A stretch of DNA of 64,000 nucleotides from Dietzia sp. NCCP-2495 (GTDB taxonomy: Bacteria > Actinomycetota > Actinomycetes > Mycobacteriales > Mycobacteriaceae). The notes below the pieces were generated by a model, which made no database searches, was not told the origin of the DNA, and saw only the letters and a list, made by a program, of their open reading frames with translations. The stretch is from NCBI RefSeq assembly GCF_026011735.1, contig NZ_BRVN01000002.1:248001-312000 (forward strand), in the 5' to 3' direction. Positions 26,465 to 35,386 of this stretch are shown piece by piece (positions within the stretch are counted from its first letter, which is position 1; each line of letters starts with the position of its first letter). The position numbers were made by a program, and so were the translations under genes.

Positions 26465-27688
26465 GTGACGAGCGGGACCAGCGGGACCGGCAGCACCACC
26501 GGGGACGGTGCCGCCACCGGGGCCACCACCCTCGGCGAGATCATCGCGCTGCTCGAGGAGGCCTACCCGCCGCGGCTGGCCGAGTCGTGGGACCGCGTCG
26601 GTCTGGTCGCGGGAGACCGGTCCGCGCCCGTGCGGACGGTCGTGGTGGCCGTCGACGCCACCGACGCGGTGGTCGAGCACGCACTGTCGGCCGGCGCCGA
26701 TCTGCTCCTGGTGCACCACCCGCCGCTGATGAAGGGCGTCCACTCCGTCGCCACGGACACCCCCAAGGGGCGGCTGCTGCACCGTCTCATCGCCGGCGGC
26801 TGCGCCCTGTACGCCGCGCACACCAACGCCGATTCCGCGCGGCCCGGCGTCAACGACGCGCTCGCCGAGGCACTCGGCCTGGCCCCGGGCCGTCCGCTGG
26901 TTCCCAGCGGTGACGGCACCGTGGACCGGTGGGTGGTGACGGTGCCCCACAACGACGACGACGTGGACGCACTCCTGTCGTCCGTGTTCGCGGCAGGGGC
27001 GGGGCGCATGAGCGGCTACACCGAGTGCTCCTTCTCGGTGGCCGGCACCGGACGGTTCCGGCCGGGGAGCGGCACGAACCCCACGATCGGCTCGGTCGGC
27101 GAGCCGGAGTCCGTCGAGGAGCTCCGCGTGGAGTTCGTCGCCCCGCCCGAGCTGCGATCGGCGGTGCGGCGGGCGGTGATCGAGGGGCACCCGTACGAGG
27201 TGCCCGCCATGGACGTTCTCGTCAACCACGCCGGCCCCGGCCCCGGCCCCGGACCCGGTGCCGGGGACACCGGGCTCGGCCGGGTGTGCGAGCTCGAGGA
27301 GCCACTGACCCTGGCGGAGTTCACCGAGCTCGTCGCCGAGCGGCTGCCCGCCACGACGTGGGGGGTGCGAGCGGCGGGGGATCCGGAGGCGCTCGTCCGG
27401 CGGGTGGCCCTGTGTGGGGGCTCGGGGGACTCGCTGCTGGGCGCCGCCCGGGCGGCGGGGGCCGACGTCTATATCACCGGTGACCTGCGCCACCACGTGG
27501 TGGACGAGCACCTCCGGGAGGGCGGGCCGATGGTCGTGGACGCCGCGCACTGGGCACTCGAGTTCCCATGGTGTGCGCAGGTCGCGGGCCTGCTCGCCGA
27601 GCGGGCGGGCGTCGAGGCGATGGTCTGCGACCTCAGGACGGACCCGTGGACGGTCGCCGCGGGGGGAGAGCGCCGGCCGCGGCGGTAG
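26465..27688 (+). CDS. Nif3-like dinuclear metal-centre protein
   Basis: This 407-residue protein belongs to the NIF3/DUF34 family, hexameric proteins with a dinuclear metal site; it may be a GTP-cyclohydrolase-I-type or metal-related hydrolase. Metal-ligand motifs are LLVHHPPLMKG near residue 80 and ALYAAHTNADSA near 117, with late motifs TGDLRHHVVDE and VDAAHWALE. A PII-like middle domain is present. A Gly-Pro repeat (GPGPGPGPGAG, near 27235-27265) interrupts the central region. The GTG at 26465 is 2 nt after the cobC-like stop. A Ser/Thr/Gly-rich tail of about 25 residues precedes the domain. Confidence 0.88.
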   Translation: MTSGTSGTGSTTGDGAATGATTLGEIIALLEEAYPPRLAESWDRVGLVAGDRSAPVRTVVVAVDATDAVVEHALSAGADLLLVHHPPLMKGVHSVATDTPKGRLLHRLIAGGCALYAAHTNADSARPGVNDALAEALGLAPGRPLVPSGDGTVDRWVVTVPHNDDDVDALLSSVFAAGAGRMSGYTECSFSVAGTGRFRPGSGTNPTIGSVGEPESVEELRVEFVAPPELRSAVRRAVIEGHPYEVPAMDVLVNHAGPGPGPGPGAGDTGLGRVCELEEPLTLAEFTELVAERLPATTWGVRAAGDPEALVRRVALCGGSGDSLLGAARAAGADVYITGDLRHHVVDEHLREGGPMVVDAAHWALEFPWCAQVAGLLAERAGVEAMVCDLRTDPWTVAAGGERRPRR

Positions 27689-27699
27689 TCTTGACGTCC

Positions 27700-28431
27700 A
27701 TGAAGGCCGATCCCCAGCTCCAGCGTCGACTCGTCGACCTCGCCGACCTCGACATCCGCCTGAGCGGGCTCGCGCACCGGCGGCAGGAGCTCCCGGAGCA
27801 GGCGGCGCTCGACGAGCTCGAGGCCGAGCGCCGCTCCGCCGCCGAGTCGGCCGCGCGTGCCTCCATCCAGGTGGAGGACCTCGACCGGGCCATCGCCAAG
27901 CTGAAGTCGGACCTGCAGGCCGTGCGCAAGCGCCGCGCCTCCGACTCGTCGATGCTCGGCGCCGGTGGGCTGTCCGAGCGGCAGAGCACCGAGCTCGAGT
28001 ACGAGCTCGGCTCGCTCGCCCGCCGGGAGGAGAACCTCGAGGCGGAGCTGGCCGAGCTGGACGAGCGCCACAGTGCACTCTCGGCGGACGTGCAGCACTC
28101 CGGGGACATGGTGTCGGACCTGGACGCACGGATCGCGACCGCGGTATCCGAGCGGGACGTGGCGCTGGCCGATCTCGAGGACGCCGTCACCGCCGCGCTG
28201 GCCGAGCGTGCCCGCGAGGCAGGGGAGTTGCCCGAGGATCTCCTGGCGCTCTACACGCGTAGCGCCGAGTCGGCCGGCGTGGGTGCGGCGACCCTCAACG
28301 GCAACCGGTGCACGGCGTGCGCCATGGACCTGGACCGCAGCAGCGTGTCCTCGCTCCGCGCCGCCGCGGCCGACGAGGTCGTCACCTGTCCCGAGTGCGG
28401 AGTCATCGTGGTCCGCACCGCCACGTCGTGA
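27700..28431 (+). CDS. Coiled-coil protein with C-terminal C4 zinc ribbon
   Basis: This 243-residue protein is nearly all coiled coil (about 10-185), followed by a zinc ribbon with CTAC and CPEC pairs (about 206-233). This is the Rv2229c / CT398-like family, suspected to act in RNA or protein assembly; its molecular role is unsettled. A TAGTCT box (27686-27691) ends 8 nt before the ATG, so it may have its own leaderless transcript besides readthrough from the Nif3-like gene. Its stop overlaps the next start (GTGA). Confidence 0.88.
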   Translation: MKADPQLQRRLVDLADLDIRLSGLAHRRQELPEQAALDELEAERRSAAESAARASIQVEDLDRAIAKLKSDLQAVRKRRASDSSMLGAGGLSERQSTELEYELGSLARREENLEAELAELDERHSALSADVQHSGDMVSDLDARIATAVSERDVALADLEDAVTAALAERAREAGELPEDLLALYTRSAESAGVGAATLNGNRCTACAMDLDRSSVSSLRAAAADEVVTCPECGVIVVRTATS

Positions 28432-29135
28432 CCGGCAACTCGGCGACCGGCGGAGCGCCGTCCGGCGGTTCGGCAACCGGCGGGGCACCGAGCGGAGCGC
28501 CGGGCTGGACCGGTGCCACCGGACGCCCGACCCGGATCGTGCTCGCCCGCCACGGCCAGACCCCGCTCTCGGTGGACCGCCGCTACTCCGGCCAGGGCGA
28601 TCCCGAGTTGACCGCGCTGGGCCGCGAGCAGGCGGAGCGGACCGCGCAGCGACTCGCGTCGGTGCCGCACCTGGCCGCGGTGGTCTCGTCCCCGCTGCGC
28701 CGGTGTCTGGCCACGGCCGAGCGCACCGCAGCGGCCGCCGGCGTGCCCCTGATCGTCGAGGACGACCTCATCGAGACGGACTTCGGCACGTGGGAGGGCC
28801 TGACGTTCCGCGAGGCCGCCGACCGCGACCCCGACATGCACTCGCGCTGGATGTCCGACACGAGCGTCGCCCCTCCCGGCGGGGAGAGTTTCGCGACGGT
28901 CCGCGAGCGCGTCGAGCGTGGGCTCGGCCGTATCGTCGAGGAACGACCGGGCGGTGTCGTCGCCGTGGTCTCCCACGTCACGCCGATCAAGCTCGCGATC
29001 CGCGCCGGCCTGGGCGCCGGCGACGAACTGTTGTTCCGCCTCCACCTGGACCTCGCCTCGGTCTCCGACGTGCGCTTCTACTCCGACGGCCCGACCTCGG
29101 TCCACCTGGTCAACGACACCTCGCATCTCGCCTGA
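28428..29135 (+). CDS. Histidine-phosphatase family protein, no RNase H domain
   Basis: This 235-residue phosphoglycerate-mutase-like enzyme has the catalytic RHGQTPLSVDRRYSG, then SSPLRRCLATAERT, ETDFGTWEGLTF and the second His in VVSHVTPIK. Its position equals Rv2228c, a fused RNase HI/alpha-ribazole phosphatase, so dephosphorylation of alpha-ribazole phosphate in cobalamin synthesis is plausible. Here the RNase H part is absent: the phosphatase is preceded only by about 35 residues of Gly/Ser/Ala/Pro repeat (TGGAPSG twice). The GTG at 28428 overlaps the stop of the zinc-ribbon gene by 4 bp. Confidence 0.87.
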   Translation: MTGNSATGGAPSGGSATGGAPSGAPGWTGATGRPTRIVLARHGQTPLSVDRRYSGQGDPELTALGREQAERTAQRLASVPHLAAVVSSPLRRCLATAERTAAAAGVPLIVEDDLIETDFGTWEGLTFREAADRDPDMHSRWMSDTSVAPPGGESFATVRERVERGLGRIVEERPGGVVAVVSHVTPIKLAIRAGLGAGDELLFRLHLDLASVSDVRFYSDGPTSVHLVNDTSHLA

Positions 29136-29194
29136 GACCCTGCGTCGCGGCGGGAATGGGGGATCGCCGGACCGAGGGGATTAGACTGGCCGGC

Positions 29195-29631
<437 letters not shown>

Positions 29632-29733
29632 AGACTCCCGCTTCGCCCCGTCGCGCGACGCGTCAGCTGGCTAGGCTTGTCATGCCCGCACGCGAGCGCG
29701 ATCTCGCGTGCCCCGCAGCGAAGGAGACCGGAC

Positions 29734-29904
29734 ATGTCAGACGGCCAGTGGTACTACGACGTCGCCACGGGCGAGGCCACCCAGGGCAAGGTCACCGGGT
29801 GGGAGAACCGGATGGGGCCGTACGCGACTCGCGGCGAGGCGTTGGCGGCGCTGGAGAAGGCCAAGGCGCGTAACGAGGCGTGGGACGCCCAGGACGACGA
29901 CTGA
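29734..29904 (+). CDS. Small SPOR-like protein
   Basis: This 56-residue protein reads QWYYDVATG and ends with GPYATRGEALAALEKAKARNEAWD. It matches a family of tiny actinobacterial SPOR-annotated proteins usually next to rnpB or the CYTH/CHAD gene. Its function is unknown. AAGGAG lies 7-8 nt before the ATG at 29734, and TAGGCT (29672-29677) is a likely -10 box. It is convergent with the CYTH/CHAD gene. Confidence 0.82.
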   Translation: MSDGQWYYDVATGEATQGKVTGWENRMGPYATRGEALAALEKAKARNEAWDAQDDD

Positions 29905-29973
29905 CCGCCATCCCGCGTGGGCGAGCGCCGTTCAGTGCGAGCGCCGTCCTGCTCGGGCGAGGCGGGCGAGGCG

Positions 29974-31623
29974 TCAGTGACCGCGCTTCTTACCGCCCTT
30001 GCCGCCCTTACTGCTGCGGCGGCGAGTCGCCCGACGGGATTCCGAGAGTTCGCGGTAGGCGGCGGTGACCGTCGCGGCATCGGCCTCGAACCCGGCCAGC
30101 GCGCGCTCGGAGAATCCCCGCTCGTGCTCGAACAGCACGCCGAAACCGAACGTCGATTCACCGGCCGCCTCGGCACGCCGGACGATCCGACGGATCCACT
30201 GCCGGGCGGTCACGCTGTCCTGCACCTCGCCCAGCACGGTGTGCAGGCGCTGGCAGGCGGTGCGCAGCGGCGCCACACTGAGGTCGCCACGGTCGGGGAG
30301 CGAACCGACGTTCCGGCGGAGGGACTTGGCGCGTTTGCGCACGACGTGGGTGAGTTCCTCACGCTGGGCCAGGGTGAGGTCGAGCGAGGCCAGGTCCCGT
30401 TCGGTGCGCGTGCGGACCTTGGTGAACTTCGCGAACTGCCGGTCGATGCCCCGGAGCACCAGGTCTGTGGCCTCTCGCTGCTGCTTCTTGGTCTGCTTCA
30501 CAGTCCCGGACGGGGCGCCTGACCCGGCGTCCCCGGCGAGGCGGCCTGCCCCGGGCGCGGTGCCGGCCACGCTCAGCAGGTCGTGGAGACCGTCGATCAG
30601 GTCGAGGTACCGGTCTGAACCCAGGGCGGCGGTCACGCGCTCGCCGGCCCGCTTCTCCTCGAAGTCGAGCTCGGTCCGCAGTCGGGCCCGCGTCTGCGCG
30701 CTCACCACATCCTCGGGGTACTCGGCCGCGATCGTCTCGAGTCGCTCGGCGACCACCTGGATGTCGCGGACCTTGCCCAGTACCGCGGCGAGCACCTTGA
30801 GCTCGTCCAACAGTGACGGCAGGTCGATGTCCGTGTCCGCGGTCTCGGCCTCGAGCTCGGCGGCGTACGTGCCGATGGTGCTGCGCAGGCCTCGTACGGC
30901 GACGCGCACCTGGTGGACACCGGTCATGGTCACGCGCCGCGCGGCCGGATCGTGATCGAGCAGCTGGCGCAGGTCCTCGCCGAGTGCGTCGCGGACCGGC
31001 GAGACCCCCCGGTCCCACAGGTCGGGGACCGGGCCCACGGCGCGGGCGAGTTTGGACGACGACGACGAGACCTCGGCCCCTGCGGCGACGCATGCCGCGG
31101 ACGCCGCGGCCAGGGCCTCACCCGCGTGCGGCAGTGTCGGGTCGACGATTTCGGTCTCCCATTCCCGCCATCCCGACTCGGTGTCGTGCACGTGCGAGCA
31201 CGTGGTCACCCGGTCGTCGCAGAACTCGACGACGGCCGTCCCGTCGGCATCGCGCAGCAGGGTCACCTGTCGGCGGTTGTCGATGCGGGCGATGGGGGTC
31301 AGGTCGCGGCGACGGACCACCCCGGCCACGGCGGCGACCAGCGACTCGGGGATCTCGTCGCCGAGCGGGGCCCGGAGTTCGGTGCGACCGTCCTTGCCGG
31401 GGAGTTTGAGGTGCCAGCCCTCGTCGGTCCCGCCGGTGCGACGGCGCAGCGTGATCTTGTGCCGGGTGAGCGAGAGGTCGGCGGTGTCGTAGTAGACCGC
31501 CGACAGGTCGTGCTCGACCGGGGGATCCGCGACGAGTGGGGCGAAGGACTCGGCGGAAGGGGGCAGGGTATCTGCTCCGACCTCGAACTTGCTCTCCACC
31601 TCGAGGCTCTCACTGATCGACAT
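29974..31623 (-). CDS. CYTH and CHAD domain protein
   Basis: This 549-residue protein has an N-terminal CYTH (triphosphate tunnel) domain with the EVESKFEV signature (ExExK) and alternating charged strands to about residue 195. A helical His/Arg/Lys-rich CHAD domain follows at about 215-520, known in other proteins to bind polyphosphate. It corresponds to Rv2226 in position. The C-terminus is very basic (RRSSKGGKGGKKRGH). A role in polyphosphate or triphosphate metabolism is inferred from the domains. The start at 31623 lies in a region divergent from the monooxygenase gene. Confidence 0.9.
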   Translation of the reverse strand: MSISESLEVESKFEVGADTLPPSAESFAPLVADPPVEHDLSAVYYDTADLSLTRHKITLRRRTGGTDEGWHLKLPGKDGRTELRAPLGDEIPESLVAAVAGVVRRRDLTPIARIDNRRQVTLLRDADGTAVVEFCDDRVTTCSHVHDTESGWREWETEIVDPTLPHAGEALAAASAACVAAGAEVSSSSSKLARAVGPVPDLWDRGVSPVRDALGEDLRQLLDHDPAARRVTMTGVHQVRVAVRGLRSTIGTYAAELEAETADTDIDLPSLLDELKVLAAVLGKVRDIQVVAERLETIAAEYPEDVVSAQTRARLRTELDFEEKRAGERVTAALGSDRYLDLIDGLHDLLSVAGTAPGAGRLAGDAGSGAPSGTVKQTKKQQREATDLVLRGIDRQFAKFTKVRTRTERDLASLDLTLAQREELTHVVRKRAKSLRRNVGSLPDRGDLSVAPLRTACQRLHTVLGEVQDSVTARQWIRRIVRRAEAAGESTFGFGVLFEHERGFSERALAGFEADAATVTAAYRELSESRRATRRRSSKGGKGGKKRGH

Positions 31624-31756
31624 GACCTGGTTCTACCAGGCTCTGGTGAACGCGGCGCGGCACCTCACCCCTGTATCTCCTTACCTGCGGGTAACGTCTA
31701 GGTGGTTCCGATCACACGACGCCCTCGCCGGGCGAGACGATCGGCGTACGCAGACC

Positions 31757-31828
31757 GTGACATCCGTGGGCGAAGACACCGTGGTATCCGCGGGAGAAGG
31801 CACAGTGACATCCGGGGGAGAAGACATG
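31757..31828 (+). repeat. Three 24-bp tandem repeats carrying start and ribosome-site signals
   Basis: Units start at 31757, 31781 and 31805. Each begins with GTG, contains ATCCG, a G-rich purine run and GAAG or GAGAAG, and the third ends in the ATG of the monooxygenase gene. All three GTG codons are in frame with it and read as 8-residue repeats such as VTSVGEDT, VVSAGEGT and VTSGGEDM. Each copy can supply a Shine-Dalgarno sequence to the following start. Confidence 0.85.
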
Positions 31829-33397
31829 CGACAGAACAGAACCGTCGACACACTGGTGGTGGGTGCCGGTTTCTCCGGCCTGGGCGCTGCCATCCGGCTC
31901 ACACAGGAGGGGTTCGACGACCTGGTGGTCCTCGAACGCGGGTCCGACGTGGGCGGTACCTGGCGGGACAACACCTACCCCGGTGCCGCGTGCGACGTGC
32001 CCTCGCACCTTTACTCGTACTCGTTCGCCCTCAACCCCGGGTGGTCACGGGCCTTCTCGCCGCAGGGCGAGATCTACGACTACATCCGTTCGGTCGCCCA
32101 CGAGTCCGGGGTGCTCGACAAGATCCGTTTCGGCGTGGAGGTCACCGCAGTCGAGTTCGACGCCGAACGCGAACGCTGGACCGTCGAGACCGACGCGGAT
32201 ACCTACGACGCCCGCGTCGTGGTGCTGGGGGTCGGGGCGCTGTGTGAGCCCAAGCTGCCGGAGATCGACGGGATCGACGAGTTCTCAGGGCAGGTCTTCC
32301 ACACCGCTCGCTGGGATCACCGGACGGTGCTGGCGGGCAAGAGGGTCGCGGTGATCGGCACCGGCGCCTCGGCCATCCAGGTGGTGCCCTCCATCGCCGG
32401 ACAGGTCGAGCATCTGGACGTCTACCAGCGCACCGCGCCATGGATCCTGCCGCGTATCGACCGGACCTACTCGGAGACCGAACGCGCCGCCTATCGGAAG
32501 ATTCCCTGCCTCCAGCGCGCGGTGCGGGCACTGCAGTACGCGAGCCGCGAATTCCAGGTGGTCGGGCTGACCCGCAGTCGCGCGGCGCTGACGCCCATCC
32601 GCCTCATCGGCCGCGCTCACCTGGCGATGCAGGTACGGGACCGACGGCTGCGCGAGGCGGTGACTCCCACATTCGAGATCGGCTGCAAGCGGATCCTGCT
32701 GTCCAACACGTGGTACCCGACGCTGTCGCGGGACAACGTCGACCTGGTCACGTCGCCGATCGAGCGGGTCACCGCGGACGGGATCGTCACGGCCGACGGT
32801 GTCGATCACCCCGCCGACGTCCTGGTGGTGGCCACCGGCTTCCACGTCACCGACTCACCGTTCTTCGAGCGTGTCCGCGACGCGGCGGGACGGACCCTGG
32901 CGGACAAGTGGGCCACCGACGGCATGGAGGCCTACAAGGGCACCACGGTCTCGGGATACCCGAACCTCTTCGTGCTGGTGGGACCGGCCACAGGTCTGGG
33001 GCACTCGTCGATGATCTACATGATCGAATCGCAGTTGAACTACTTGGCGAGCGCCATGGAGACCATGCGCGAGCGTGGGCTGCAGACCGTCGATGTCCGC
33101 GAGGCCGTGCAGGGCGCCTACAACGCGGCCCTGCGCGCGGACACCAATGAGACCGTGTGGACCTCCGGCTGCGCGAGCTGGTACCTCGACGCCAAGGGCA
33201 ACGCACCGGCCGTCTGGCCCGACTTCACGTTCGCCTATCGGGGGCAGACCCGGGAGTTCGACCTGAGTGCCTACCGCCGCACCGCGGCCGCTGACGCGGT
33301 CGCCACCGTCTCAACAGACGATCCGGACACCCCGGAGGTCGACGTGGTCCCCGCTGCCGCGGCAGCGGAGAAGTCCGGGCAGGTGAACCAGCAGTGA
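31826..33397 (+). CDS. Type I Baeyer-Villiger flavin monooxygenase
   Basis: This 523-residue FAD/NADPH enzyme probably converts a ketone to an ester or lactone. It has the FAD Rossmann motif VVGAGFSGLGAA at the N-terminus, the Baeyer-Villiger fingerprint FSGQVFHTARWDH (FxGxxxHxxxW), and the NADPH Rossmann motif VIGTGASAIQ. The C-terminal stretch GYPNLFVLVGPATGLGHSS is typical. The ATG at 31826 is the end of a triplicated 24-bp module, so upstream in-frame GTG codons (31757, 31781, 31805) are alternative starts. The SDR gene overlaps its stop (GTGA). The substrate is unknown. Confidence 0.88.
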   Translation: MRQNRTVDTLVVGAGFSGLGAAIRLTQEGFDDLVVLERGSDVGGTWRDNTYPGAACDVPSHLYSYSFALNPGWSRAFSPQGEIYDYIRSVAHESGVLDKIRFGVEVTAVEFDAERERWTVETDADTYDARVVVLGVGALCEPKLPEIDGIDEFSGQVFHTARWDHRTVLAGKRVAVIGTGASAIQVVPSIAGQVEHLDVYQRTAPWILPRIDRTYSETERAAYRKIPCLQRAVRALQYASREFQVVGLTRSRAALTPIRLIGRAHLAMQVRDRRLREAVTPTFEIGCKRILLSNTWYPTLSRDNVDLVTSPIERVTADGIVTADGVDHPADVLVVATGFHVTDSPFFERVRDAAGRTLADKWATDGMEAYKGTTVSGYPNLFVLVGPATGLGHSSMIYMIESQLNYLASAMETMRERGLQTVDVREAVQGAYNAALRADTNETVWTSGCASWYLDAKGNAPAVWPDFTFAYRGQTREFDLSAYRRTAAADAVATVSTDDPDTPEVDVVPAAAAAEKSGQVNQQ

Positions 33398-34281
33398 ACC
33401 GTCTCATCGCGTCCACGACCGACACGCTCGGCGGGCTCCTGGGCCGCCGACCCCGCTGGCGGATGGACGGCCGCGTCGTCGTCGTCACCGGTGCCGGATC
33501 CGGGATCGGCCGCGAGCTCGCCCGCGAGGCCGCCCGGCGCGGCGCCCGGTTGGCCCTGTCGGACGTCGATGTGGACGGGCTCGCCCGGACCGTCGAGCTC
33601 GCCCGCGGCGACGGCGCCACCGACGTGTACTCCCAGCGGCTCGACGTGACCGAACAGGCCATGGTCGCCGAGTACGCCGGCGTGGTCGCCGAGCACTTCG
33701 GCGAGGTGAACCTGGTGATCAACAACGCGGGCATCGCGTTCACCGGCCGCGTCGAGGAATCGGGGTACAAGGACATCGCGCGCGTCATGGACGTGGACTA
33801 CTGGGGCGTCGTCCACGGCACCAAGGAATTCCTCCCGCACCTCATCGCCTCGGGCGACGGACACCTCGTCAACATCTCCAGCATCTTCGCGATCCTGTCC
33901 GTGCCCACGCAGAACGCGTACAACGCCGCCAAGGCCGCGGTGCAGCAGTTCACCGAGTCTCTACGGATGGAGATGCTCGCCGCCGGCCACCCCGTCGACG
34001 TGAGCTGCGTCCACCCCGGAGGCATCAAGACGGCCGTCGCCCGCAATGCCGGAGCGGCCGAGGGGCTGGACAGCAAGGACTTCGCGGCGGTCTTCGACGA
34101 GAAGTTCGCCCGCACCGAGGCCTCCACCGCGGCACGGGTGATCCTCGACGGCGTCGAGCGGCGTCGCGCCCGGATCCTCGTCGGACCGGACGCCTACGCG
34201 ATCGACGCCCTCGTCCGTCTCTTCCCGACCGCCTACCAGCGGGGGACCGTGGCCATGACCCGGCGGTTCGGCGTGGTCTGA
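33394..34281 (+). CDS. Short-chain dehydrogenase/reductase
   Basis: This 295-residue NAD(P)-dependent oxidoreductase has the cofactor motif VTGAGSGIGRELA, NNAGIAFTG, the catalytic Ser region ISSIFAIL and YNAAK (Tyr-x-x-x-Lys). A short extension precedes the core. Its GTG start overlaps the monooxygenase stop by 4 bp, so the two are co-translated. An SDR that makes a ketone from an alcohol, followed by a Baeyer-Villiger oxidation, would be a coherent two-step pathway; this is inference. Confidence 0.88.
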   Translation: MNRLIASTTDTLGGLLGRRPRWRMDGRVVVVTGAGSGIGRELAREAARRGARLALSDVDVDGLARTVELARGDGATDVYSQRLDVTEQAMVAEYAGVVAEHFGEVNLVINNAGIAFTGRVEESGYKDIARVMDVDYWGVVHGTKEFLPHLIASGDGHLVNISSIFAILSVPTQNAYNAAKAAVQQFTESLRMEMLAAGHPVDVSCVHPGGIKTAVARNAGAAEGLDSKDFAAVFDEKFARTEASTAARVILDGVERRRARILVGPDAYAIDALVRLFPTAYQRGTVAMTRRFGVV

Positions 34282-34291
34282 CGCCCGACGG

Positions 34292-35386
34292 TCAGGGGCG
34301 GAACCGGTCCGTGGCCTGGAGCAGGAGATGGGTGATTCCCGGCTCGGCCATCGCGTGCCCGGCGTCGGGGACGATGTGTAGCTCCGACCCCGGCCACGCA
34401 GCGTGCAGCTCCCACGCGTTGGTCACCGGGCACACCACGTCGTACCGGCCGTGCACGATCACCGCCGGGATGCGGGCGATGCGGTCCATCCGATCGAGGA
34501 TCGCCCGACCGGTGAGGAACGAGTCGTGGGCGAAGTAGTGGTTCTCGATCCGGGCGAACGCCACTGCGAAGCGGTCGCCGACACCGTCGGAGTCGCCCGA
34601 GCCATCGGAGGCCGCGCGGGGGAGCAGCTGCGACGTGGACGTCTCCCACGTGGTCCACGCGCGGGCCGCCTCGAGTTCGATCGCCGCGTCACCGCAGTGC
34701 AGTAACCGGTGATAGGCGGCCACGTGGTCGTATTCCGGAGCACGCACGGCGTCAGCGCCGTCGGCGGCGATCAGCGGGGCGCGGTAGCCCTCCCACACGT
34801 CCGGGAACAGGTGCGCCGCGCCGCCGCGGTAGAACCAGTCGATCTCCTGAGGCCGGCACAGGAAGATCCCCCGCAGCACCAGTCCGCGGACGCGGTCGGG
34901 GTGCTCCTGCGCGTATACCAGCGCGAGCGTCGACCCCCAGGACCCGCCGAAGACGAGCCACTGCTCGATTCCCAGGTGCTGGCGTAGCCGCTCCAGGTCA
35001 GCGACGAGGTGCCACGTGGTGTTGACCGAGAGATCGGCGCCGTCGGCGATGTGCGGGGTGCTGCGGCCGCAGCCCCGCTGATCGAACAAGATGATCCGGT
35101 AGACCGACGGGTCGTACATCCGCCGGTGCGCGGGACTGGTCCCGCCGCCGGGCCCGCCGTGGACGAAGACCACGGGCGTGCCGTCCGGGTTGCCGGAGCA
35201 TTCCCAGTACAGCCGCTGGCCGTCGCCCACGTCGAGCATCCCGGTCTCGTACGGTTCGAGCGCCGGATACGGCGCCCGGCCCGGGGCATCCATGCCCTTC
35301 GGGACGAGGGGGCCGGGCCGGTCGACTCCGGGCTGGTCGCCTTCTGGCTGGTCGCCGCCCGGACGGACGTCGCCGGAACCGGTCAT
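34292..35386 (-). CDS. pip: Proline iminopeptidase family alpha/beta hydrolase
   Basis: This 364-residue enzyme probably releases N-terminal proline from peptides. Signature stretches are VVFVHGGPGGGTSPAHRR, LFDQRGCGRSTPH, the nucleophile elbow VFGGSWGSTLAL, HGRYDVVCPV (Asp) and PDAGHAMAEPG (His). A repetitive N-terminal tail rich in Gly/Asp/Gln/Pro precedes the domain. The ATG overlaps the panB stop by one base (TGATG), so both are one operon. Proteases of other families sit near panB in M. tuberculosis, so this may be a local replacement. Confidence 0.88.
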   Translation of the reverse strand: MTGSGDVRPGGDQPEGDQPGVDRPGPLVPKGMDAPGRAPYPALEPYETGMLDVGDGQRLYWECSGNPDGTPVVFVHGGPGGGTSPAHRRMYDPSVYRIILFDQRGCGRSTPHIADGADLSVNTTWHLVADLERLRQHLGIEQWLVFGGSWGSTLALVYAQEHPDRVRGLVLRGIFLCRPQEIDWFYRGGAAHLFPDVWEGYRAPLIAADGADAVRAPEYDHVAAYHRLLHCGDAAIELEAARAWTTWETSTSQLLPRAASDGSGDSDGVGDRFAVAFARIENHYFAHDSFLTGRAILDRMDRIARIPAVIVHGRYDVVCPVTNAWELHAAWPGSELHIVPDAGHAMAEPGITHLLLQATDRFRP

